Part shown: positions 1 to 4,371 of the stretch, piece by piece
Layout of the letters: every line of letters starts with the position of its first letter
Position numbering within the stretch: position 1 is the stretch's first letter
NCBI GenBank assembly: GCA_003641415.1
Contig: QNAG01000096.1
Span: forward strand, 1 to 9,798
Length of the DNA: 9,798 bases
DNA from: Candidatus Zixiibacteriota bacterium
GTDB taxonomy: Bacteria; Zixibacteria; MSB-5A5; GN15; FEB-12
Reading direction: 5' to 3'
Position numbers and translations under genes: made by a program
The notes under the pieces: model-generated
Seen by the model: the letters and a program-made list of their open reading frames with translations, nothing else
What the model was told of the DNA's origin: nothing
The model's database searches: none

Positions 1-191
1 AGACGGTTCATTCCGGCCGGGTTCCAGTAGGCTGCTGTTGCATCAAATGGTCCGGCAATGACAGCGCCCCCAAGAGCCAGACCTCGTCCGCCAACTCCGA
101 GCGAAAATGCATCACCGGCATATTTGGCTGCTTGGGCTACGCTGCTTATCAGCAGCAGAAAAACGACGAAAATGTACCGAGCGAATGTCAT
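1..191 (-). CDS. PorV/PorQ-family outer-membrane protein, N-terminal part (runs off the left edge)
   Basis: The first 63 codons are present. Residues 1-21 form a typical signal peptide: a short basic start (MTFARY), a hydrophobic core (IFVVFLLLISSV) and an AQA cleavage site. The mature part begins AKYAGDAFSLGVGGRGLALG and continues with DATAAYWNPAG. This glycine-rich opening followed by an A-A-Y-W-N-P-A-G motif is the hallmark of PorV/PorQ and related FadL-like barrels of the FCB group, which sit in the outer membrane and often help type IX or other secretion. The exact subfamily and function cannot be told from the N-terminus. The ATG at 189-191 is chosen because it gives the complete signal peptide. 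No strong Shine-Dalgarno is visible, but a TATAAT box lies 23 bp upstream. It is the first gene of its transcript, with a repeat-rich stretch behind it. Confidence 0.8.
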   Translation of the reverse strand, partial: MTFARYIFVVFLLLISSVAQAAKYAGDAFSLGVGGRGLALGGAVIAGPFDATAAYWNPAGMNR

Positions 192-213
192 ATTTTAGTC
201 TTTACTTCAAAGC

Positions 214-242
214 ATTATATGCAATTGACCTTCATGATGCTA
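214..242 (-). promoter_or_regulatory. Putative promoter of the PorV/PorQ-like gene
   Basis: On the minus strand a perfect TATAAT lies at 219-214, 23 bp before the start codon, so a transcript would have a leader of roughly 16 nt. The hexamer 17 bp further upstream (TAGCAT, 242-237) is a poor -35 match. The call rests on the -10 box and its position only. Confidence 0.4.
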
Positions 243-459
243 CTAATCTTGCTATCGGCATGGTTTTTCTCTCTATTTGGCTCGTCGAGATATTTGATGA
301 ATTACTTCGTGATTTGGATGGCGGGTTTGGGCTTGTTTATAACTGATAATAATTCCCTGTGTAAGGAGGCAAGTGGATAGTCAGTCATGTAGATCAAATC
401 ACCTGCAGATTTGACACTAAAATACGACCCCATGATTGTGATTCGTGCAAGAAAACAGC

Positions 460-647
460 CACCCTTCCCTAAGGGCTTGTTGAAAAAGTATCCTAAGTGC
501 AAGTTTGTTGAGAGTGTGGTTTTGAGAACGGGCGACGTAAAGCCGCTCTCTACGCGGGATTTCAATCTTCTCTCGCGGGACGGGGCTTGTCTCCGTCCTT
601 ATGGAAACGATGACTGGGGTTTGTCAACAAGCCCCTAAGGAGGGGTA
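460..647. repeat. REPIN/MITE-like intergenic repeat with hairpin ends
   Basis: Bases 460-487 and the reverse complement of 620-647 match at 23 of 28 positions, forming imperfect terminal inverted repeats around about 130 bp. Each arm is itself a 14-nt hairpin followed by a conserved GGGCTTGTTGA. The left arm is CCCTTCCCTAAGGG (462-475). The right arm, read on the minus strand, is CCCCTCCTTAGGGG (645-632). The fourth base pair is T-A in one and C-G in the other, a compensatory change that preserves the stem. The interior carries a third hairpin (578-598). There is no coding potential inside. The architecture resembles a REP doublet (REPIN) or a small non-autonomous element. No target duplication is obvious, so the mobility assignment is inference. 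Confidence 0.55.
578..598. repeat. Small hairpin repeat, copy 1 (stem GGACGG/CCGTCC, loop GGCTTGTCT)
   Basis: A perfect 6-bp stem encloses a 9-nt loop. A second copy with a different but equally perfect stem and an almost identical loop lies at 8011-8031. This copy lies inside the larger inverted-repeat unit at 460-647. Confidence 0.5.
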
Positions 648-679
648 GTCATACCTCAATTCCAACGCTGGGATCGCAT

Positions 680-860
680 CTATTCACAGATGGGTGGTGG
701 ACCCCCTGTGAAGAGGTACGCCACGAGGTAAGTCAAATCTGCTACATCTAATCCTCCGCTTCCATCAACATCACCTTCATTTTCATATGGTGGCGGCGGT
801 CCGGAAGTAAACAGATATGCTACAAAGTAGGTCAATCGGCCCGCCGCTGTTACCGCAAAG
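680..860 (-). pseudogene. C-terminal dockerin-type repeats of a disrupted secreted protein
   Basis: Read on the minus strand to the TAG at 682-680, the sequence gives LTYFVAYLFTSGPPPP, a short linker, then GDVDGSGGLDVADLTYLVAY and LFTGGPPPICE followed by stop. This is a pair of dockerin type I repeats. The D-x-D-G-S-G-x-x-D calcium loop is intact in the second repeat. In FCB-group genomes, notably Zixibacteria, such tails end large secreted proteins. The first repeat is damaged: its calcium loop is readable only in another frame (G-N-S-G-G-P-I-D, about 835-858), which points to a small deletion and frameshift near 835. No start and no upstream body are present, and the homology stops where an insertion-sequence end begins at 861. 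It is therefore a remnant, probably left after insertion and deletion. Confidence 0.65.
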
Positions 861-1080
861 TGATAATGTCCTATTAGAGCAAAGTAGAAATGTCCTAATT
901 AGAGGCTATAATAGATCCCAGGAAGTGAGGGATGCTTATGGCTGGAGAGGACATTATCAGGACGAGTCTGAAGGATTTGAGAAGGCTGAAGGTGTTGCAC
1001 GGTGTATTGGAGAAGCGTTTTACGCAGAAGATTGCGGCTTCAATGAACTGCATAAACTTGTGAGAAACATGTGCAGCCGA
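861..1080 (+). mobile_element. 5' end of an ISNCY-like insertion sequence (remnant)
   Basis: The segment opens with TGATAATGTCC (861-871). It contains two direct copies of an AATGTCCTA(A)TTAGAG motif (865-879 and 889-904, about 24 bp apart), as expected for transposase-binding sites in an IS end. It then enters a reading frame matching the N-terminus of ISNCY-type transposases. A frame-shifted ELHKLVRNM stretch (about 1044-1071) may continue the same protein. No right end is visible before the RNA-binding protein gene, so most of the element is gone. The right boundary is approximate. Family assignment is from recognition of the helix-turn-helix N-terminus. Confidence 0.55.
938..1063 (+). pseudogene. 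Truncated ISNCY-family transposase, N-terminal fragment
   Basis: The frame reads MAGEDIIRTSLKDLRRLKVL, then HGVLEKRFTQKIAAS before drifting to a stop (TGA 1061-1063), 41 residues in all. Family members typically start with an acidic-D-I-I/L then S-x-x-E/D-L-x-R-L-x-V-I/L, and then a T-Q-x-x-A-A-x helix-turn-helix. The match is good up to A-A-S and then lost, and the DDE catalytic core is absent. An ATG six bases upstream (932) is an alternative start. GAAGTGAGGG upstream could serve as ribosome-binding site. The protein cannot be an active transposase. Confidence 0.55.
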
Positions 1081-1128
1081 GACGTTTCGTATGCTGACAA
1101 CCACATCAATAGTTGGGAAGTTAGGAAA

Positions 1129-1153
1129 GGAGACCGGCTGGTAGCCAGTCTCC
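1129..1153 (-). terminator. Putative terminator of the RNA-binding protein gene
   Basis: The inverted repeat GGAGACCGGC-TGGTA-GCCAGTCTCC has one mismatch in 10 pairs. On the minus strand it lies about 50 bp past the RRM gene stop codon and is followed by TTTCC. The U-tract is short, so termination efficiency is uncertain. It is flanked by AAA and TT on the plus strand and could act in both directions. Confidence 0.5.
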
Positions 1154-1204
1154 TTCAAAAGTCAAGTCCGTGGATGAGTTGCCACGTGCCTCAAGAGGTC
1201 GCCG

Positions 1205-1495
1205 CTAGTACGAATTACGGGAGCCATTGCCACCGCCGCGGTTGCCGCTTTCGGTGCGTGGTTTCGCCTCGTTGACATTCAACTCGCGTCCATTCAATTC
1301 CTGGCCGCTTAGGCCACTAATGGCAGCCATACCCTCGTCCTTTGACGACATCTCGACAAATGCGAAACCTTTCGGTCGGCCGCTGTCCCGGTCAGTAATG
1401 ACCTTGACGGTTTCGACTTCACCATAACCTTCGAAGGCTTGGCGTAAATGATCTTCTGTCGTATCATACGACATGTTTCCTACGTAGATATTCAT
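1205..1495 (-). CDS. Small RRM-type RNA-binding protein with Gly/Arg-rich tail
   Basis: This is a 96-residue single RNA-recognition-motif protein. RNP2 is IYVGNM (residues 3-8) and RNP1 is KGFAFVEM (about 42-49), both with the aromatic residues that stack on RNA bases. The tail is short and rich in Gly, Arg and Asn (GNRGGGNGSRNSY). Such proteins in cyanobacteria and many other bacteria bind single-stranded RNA in the cytoplasm and are often cold- or stress-induced; the actual targets here are unknown. The ATG at 1493-1495 is preferred over the one four codons upstream because GGAG sits six bases before it and because family members begin M-x-I/L-Y-V-G-N. The gene stands alone, with a candidate terminator downstream and a palindrome in its upstream region. 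Confidence 0.93.
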   Translation of the reverse strand: MNIYVGNMSYDTTEDHLRQAFEGYGEVETVKVITDRDSGRPKGFAFVEMSSKDEGMAAISGLSGQELNGRELNVNEAKPRTESGNRGGGNGSRNSY

Positions 1496-1564
1496 TCTAC
1501 ACTCCATAGTTGCTTATCCCGAAGCGATCTTCATTCTGACGAAGGCACATACTTCACGATAAGC

Positions 1565-1592
1565 GGTATACTGCACATAATTGTGCAATTAA
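1565..1592 (-). promoter_or_regulatory. Putative promoter with embedded palindrome upstream of the RRM gene
   Basis: On the minus strand, TTAATT (1592-1587) and TATACC (1570-1565) are separated by 16 bp. They are weak to moderate matches to -35 and -10 boxes. The inverted repeat TGCACA-4-TGTGCA (1572-1587) fills the spacer exactly, the usual place for a repressor operator. The start codon is about 70 bp downstream. Confidence 0.35.
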
Positions 1593-2071
1593 CTCGAGAT
1601 TAAGCTTTAGCGGAGTATTGTGGTTTAGGACAAGACAGCGAAAAAGGTCGAACTCAAATCAATACTAACTCTTTATTATATCGGTTACATTGGCGAAAAC
1701 CTACGATTATTTCTGTAAAATGCAGTTTATTTTTCGGTTGCCTCTCGCTGAGATCAGGGAAGGCGGCCACAATTCGGCTTCGGCATGGTGCAAGTTCTTG
1801 TGCCACAACGCGAGCATGGGGACATGCCACCCATTTTCTTGGGATCAGAGGGTAAACGACAGCCTAAAAGTTCTGGGTATTGAATAGTCCATCCCCGCTT
1901 TTTCATCCCATTGGGCAGCAACGAATTACAAACCCAAAAATATCAAACATTACTCTCACCAAACTTTTACCATCTTAGAGTTCAATACCATTTCTTTCTT
2001 ACCTTATCCTCGAAATAACCCGAAGGTTTTTTGTCGGTAGTTGATCTGATTTCCCAGAATTGAGATCTACT
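1593..2071. other. Gene-free stretch
   Basis: No reading frame here has a plausible start, ribosome-binding site and protein-like composition. The only structure seen is the double-hairpin repeat at 1782-1828. A tiny AACC-CGAA-GGTT stem with a T-run at 2017-2032 has no gene leading into it. Confidence 0.5.
1782..1828. repeat. Double-hairpin intergenic element
   Basis: GGCATG (1782-1787) and CATGCC (1823-1828) bracket two smaller hairpins. The first is GGTGCAAG-TT-CTTGTGCC (1787-1804; 8 pairs including two G-T). The second is GCATG-GGGA-CATGC (1814-1827). The pattern is typical of dispersed palindromic repeats, but no second copy is in the window, so repetition itself is unproven. Confidence 0.35.
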
Positions 2072-2401
2072 CCACACGAAGGCGATGTCCAATCGTGTGG
2101 CTGCGACCAGTCATGACCGATGAGATTCGATCCACTATGCGAACATAAAGAGATCGACGAGTCGAATAGAGACGCTTCTAAACATAAAACAGGACTATGT
2201 ATGAAGGCGGTCCGCTTCCGTTTATGCTCGGACCGGGAGAATGCCGCGAGTGGCGGTTTACATTCCCGAAAGGGTATGGGCTTCGGTGTAACGGAAAGGA
2301 CGCGTTGGGAAAAGTCTACCAGTGCGGGGTTAGCAACCGTCAGACTGGCTAACCATATTAATTGTACGATAGCTGCTGAGTAACCTTTAAGGGAGGGTTA
2401 G
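2072..2401 (+). ncRNA. Candidate structured RNA or mRNA leader
   Basis: A run of stems lies in a gene-free region ahead of a strong Shine-Dalgarno site. They are CCACACGA/TCGTGTGG (2072-2079 with 2093-2100), ATTCGA/TCGAAT (2125-2130 with 2162-2167), CGGTCCG/CGGACCG (2208-2214 with 2229-2235), GGGAGAATG/CATTCCC with a bulge (2235-2243 with 2261-2267) enclosing CCGC-GAGTG-GCGG (2244-2256), and GGTTAGC/GCTAACC (2328-2334 with 2348-2354). TTCCGTT in the loop of the third stem (2216-2222) is perfectly complementary to AACGGAA at 2290-2296, a possible pseudoknot. I recognise no known family: RNase P RNA, tmRNA, SRP RNA and a hammerhead core do not match. Plus-strand orientation is inferred from the following reading frame. 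Confidence 0.35.
2381..2401 (+). promoter_or_regulatory. Strong ribosome-binding site with competing pairings
   Basis: GGGAGG (2391-2396) lies five bases before the ATG at 2402. GGTTAG (2396-2401), which overlaps the end of the Shine-Dalgarno, can pair with TAACC (2381-2385) or with CTAACC (2349-2354). The latter is also the 3' arm of the hairpin at 2328-2354. The pairings exclude each other, so translation could be switched. This is inference from complementarity only. Confidence 0.4.
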
Positions 2402-2566
2402 ATGAAAAGCATTGGGTTGCGCTGTTGGGCTAATAAATTCGCGTATGTTGTACTTGAAGGGTCTACTATCAATCCCACACTTGTAGGGCACGATATCCGC
2501 ACGGCTCCAGGGATATCTAATGCCCACAAACGGTCTCTTAATACTGGAATCGATGGAAAAACATGA
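2402..2566 (+). pseudogene. 54-codon reading frame, probable N-terminal fragment of a larger protein
   Basis: It begins MKSIGLRCWANKFAYVVLEG and continues with NPTLVGHDIRTAPG before a TGA at 2564-2566. The ATG has the best Shine-Dalgarno in this part of the window (GGGAGG, five bases upstream). The alternation I-G-L-R, then Y-V-V-L-E-G, then D-I-R-x-A/P-P resembles the first two strands of small RNase H/RuvC-fold hypothetical proteins that normally run to about 150-170 residues, so I read it as truncated. That similarity is from memory of the family pattern and is weak. The last 15 residues look random. The frame converges with the GNAT gene, stops 16 bp apart. It could instead be a genuine small protein. 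No function is assigned. Confidence 0.4.
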
Positions 2567-2582
2567 CAATTAGTGCATACAC

Positions 2583-3017
2583 CTATGTGTCTTCGCTTTT
2601 TCGTTTGGAAAAATAGTGTATGTCCTCTCCATAAAGATAACCATGCTTTTGAAAGAGCGCCATTGAAGGGGTGTTATATTCCTCAATCAAACAGGCGATA
2701 ATCTCTGCTCCAAGTCCATGAAGAAACCTCTCGCTCTCTTCGATAATTCTGGAGGCAAAACCTTGATTGCGGTAGTCCGGATCAACCGCCACGCGATTTA
2801 TCCATCCCTTACGACCGTCATAAGTCACTAATCCAAGAGCCACCAATCGACCGTTCAAAAACAGTCCAATAAACTCCGTATCTTCTCGCTGCATCTCGAT
2901 TTCCATACGCTCACGGGAATCACGACCAAATGGTCGATAAGGCAAGCCGGCATCAGCCCAGACTTTTATAAGAGCGTCATAATCGTCAATTGTCAGCTTG
3001 CGCACTTCCTGTGCCAT
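2583..3017 (-). CDS. GNAT-family N-acetyltransferase
   Basis: This is a 144-residue single-domain GNAT enzyme, which would transfer an acetyl group from acetyl-CoA to an amine of an unknown substrate in the cytoplasm. The acetyl-CoA-binding motif A is clear: INRVAVDPDYRNQGFASRII (residues 73-92) contains the R-x-x-G-x-A pyrophosphate loop. Motif B follows as N-T-P-S-M-A-L-F-Q-K-H-G-Y (115-127). The start is the ATG at 3015-3017, because GGAGG lies seven bases upstream and the fold begins there. A longer in-frame extension exists but overlaps the upstream gene extensively and is not GNAT-like. The first 32 bases overlap the end of the DUF116 gene, suggesting translational coupling. Confidence 0.9.
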   Translation of the reverse strand: MAQEVRKLTIDDYDALIKVWADAGLPYRPFGRDSRERMEIEMQREDTEFIGLFLNGRLVALGLVTYDGRKGWINRVAVDPDYRNQGFASRIIEESERFLHGLGAEIIACLIEEYNTPSMALFQKHGYLYGEDIHYFSKRKSEDT

Positions 3018-3678
3018 ACTTTTCCTCCAGAATTGACCGTAACCAGCTGAGTGGGAAGCGTGAAGCGTATGGTTGCTCGTTCCAATGCTCACAGCCGGTG
3101 AAATTAAGTAACACTCCTCGAGCCGGTACGCCAACATCCGCTGCGGTTCGCATTCCGGATGCCAGCATAAGCAAACAGGCAATACCAATCACGCCGATGT
3201 CTTTCTTTGTCTTAGAGTAATGTTCGATTTGTTCCGCCAGCTTTCGCTTCGAGAAAACAACCGTTGCATCATACCTTTCGCCAAGTTTAACAATATGGTT
3301 CGCCTGGCAACTTTCAGTACATGCGCAACACTCGTCGCCGGTCGGAAGATCTTCTTTCTCACAATCCGGATTGTGCATGGAAAGACAGTCCGGCATAATT
3401 ATTATTGTATGCTTGGCGCGGTTGAAAGCTCTCCGGTTGAGCTTGTCGTAGATTTCAAACGCCACAGCTTCAAGCAAATACTCTTCTTTGGGTGTACACC
3501 GCAGTCGTTTCTCACAGGGAGAACGATTACCATGCGCAGCTCGTGCCACGAATTCATCGATATTGGCAAACTCTTCAGCGAATTCTTCAAATCCCTTTGC
3601 TAAAAAACGTTCAATAAATAAAGTCAGTTTTTTGTTAAATCCGTGGCTAAGATGGTACGTGGGATATTGCCGATTCAT
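2986..3678 (-). CDS. DUF116 family cysteine-rich protein
   Basis: This is a 230-residue protein. A helical N-terminal half (F-I-E-R-F-L-A-K-G-F) is followed by a cysteine-rich centre: C98, C106, C117, C118, C120 and C124 in the pattern P-D-C-L-S then D-E-C-C-A-C-T-E-S-C. Further cysteines are C168 in a hydrophobic I-G-I-A-C-L stretch and C196 in F-T-G-C-E-H-W. This arrangement is that of DUF116, found in many anaerobes and suspected to bind metal, either Fe-S or zinc; the biochemical role is unknown. The ATG at 3676-3678 is chosen. A TTG eight codons upstream (3702) is possible, but neither has a clear ribosome-binding site. It follows the TPR lipoprotein gene by 44 bp and overlaps the GNAT gene. 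Confidence 0.82.
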   Translation of the reverse strand: MNRQYPTYHLSHGFNKKLTLFIERFLAKGFEEFAEEFANIDEFVARAAHGNRSPCEKRLRCTPKEEYLLEAVAFEIYDKLNRRAFNRAKHTIIIMPDCLSMHNPDCEKEDLPTGDECCACTESCQANHIVKLGERYDATVVFSKRKLAEQIEHYSKTKKDIGVIGIACLLMLASGMRTAADVGVPARGVLLNFTGCEHWNEQPYASRFPLSWLRSILEEKYGTGSAQADN

Positions 3679-3722
3679 GTTAGTAATATATCGGTGAGCC
3701 AACTAATACTGGAAGAATAAAA

Positions 3723-4271
3723 TTATCTGGGTATCGTTTGATCGCGATCCTGCAAACGAGCCAGCCCTTGCTTAGCGGGAGTTGATTCCGGGAACAGGTT
3801 CAAAGCAGTACGGTAGTTTAACTCTGCCCTGGCCAATTCTCCTTGAAGTTCCAGGCACTCGGCGATAGATCGATAGATGTCACTTCGGGTACGTGGTTCG
3901 TTCGGAGCCAGATCAAGCCCCACATATAAGTGTTCCATTGCGGCAGTATACTCTTCTTGACGCATCATCACTCGGGCTAAATAATAGTGGCCGCTCCATC
4001 CGTGCGGATTGTCAGCTATTGCCTGCTTAAAATGGTGCCGAGCCTGCTGAAAATTACCGCTGCGAAAAAGAATAAGGCCTTCGTGCAAGTGTTCCTCGGC
4101 AACAGTCGGAGTGCGGTTGGGATCGTACCTTTCCCGATTGGAACTATTGACTTGGGTTTTCGGTTGTGCCTTGACTACCGTGAAACTCCGCGTGCAGCCG
4201 TTGGAAATAACAAGGATTGTCAATAACAACAACGCAACCATCAACTTATGGAATATCATAGTGTACCGCAT
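3723..4271 (-). CDS. TPR-repeat lipoprotein
   Basis: This is a 182-residue protein. Residues 1-25 are a signal sequence with a long hydrophobic stretch ending ISNGC, so Cys26 is the likely lipidation site, although Ser at -3 is not ideal. A low-complexity linker follows. Then come about three tetratricopeptide repeats, roughly at 59-90 (A-x-x-H-L-H-E-G-L...A-R-H-H-F-K-Q-A-I), 93-124 (G-H-Y-Y-L-A-R...A-M-E-H-L-Y-V-G-L) and 131-164 (Y-R-S-I-A-E-C-L...A-E-L-N-Y-R-T-A-L). It probably acts as a periplasmic scaffold anchored in a membrane; the partner is unknown. Weak GAGG sits very close to the ATG at 4271. The ATG four codons in is an alternative start. A candidate promoter lies in the 100-bp gap upstream. 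Confidence 0.85.
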   Translation of the reverse strand: MRYTMIFHKLMVALLLLTILVISNGCTRSFTVVKAQPKTQVNSSNRERYDPNRTPTVAEEHLHEGLILFRSGNFQQARHHFKQAIADNPHGWSGHYYLARVMMRQEEYTAAMEHLYVGLDLAPNEPRTRSDIYRSIAECLELQGELARAELNYRTALNLFPESTPAKQGLARLQDRDQTIPR

Positions 4272-4301
4272 AAACCTCTTTATCGACAGTAGAGCTTATT
4301 G

Positions 4302-4330
4302 GATAAAGGTTCCTGAAGTAAGATTGACAA
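4302..4330 (-). promoter_or_regulatory. Putative promoter of the TPR lipoprotein gene
   Basis: On the minus strand TTGTCA (4330-4325, five of six matches to the -35 consensus) is followed after 17 bp by TTTATC (4307-4302, a poor -10). It lies in the 100-bp gap after the ligase gene, about 30 bp before the TPR start, and could start a sub-operon of TPR, DUF116 and GNAT genes. Confidence 0.35.
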
Positions 4331-4371
4331 AATTGGGCAATTAGTGGACAGTTTTAAAACTTACAGGAAAG

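Noticed and set aside
817..1275. A 152-codon plus-strand reading frame
   Set aside because: It crosses the dockerin remnant, the IS end and the antisense of the RRM gene, so it is a chance frame through unrelated segments. Its stretch E-L-H-K-L-V-R-N-M is at most a frame-shifted piece of the transposase.
1690..1887. A 65-codon plus-strand reading frame
   Set aside because: It starts with TTG, has no ribosome-binding site, and runs through the double-hairpin repeat. The composition is not protein-like.
2017..2032. AACC-CGAA-GGTT followed by a T-run, terminator-like
   Set aside because: The stem is only four pairs and no gene on the plus strand leads into it.
2116..2160. Hammerhead-like CGATGAG followed later by GAAC
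   Set aside because: The core would need CTGATGA and GAAA. Both are altered and the expected three stems do not form.
2120..2383. An 87-codon plus-strand frame covering the structured region
   Set aside because: There is no Shine-Dalgarno and no recognisable domain. The base pattern is better explained by paired stems.
2387..2569. A 60-codon minus-strand frame
   Set aside because: It is antisense to the better-supported plus-strand frame at 2402-2566 and lacks a ribosome-binding site or family resemblance.
3018..3188. N-terminal extension of the GNAT gene to a start at 3188
   Set aside because: The extra 57 residues lie antisense-free but inside the DUF116 gene in another frame and do not resemble GNAT. 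The ATG at 3017 has a strong ribosome-binding site.
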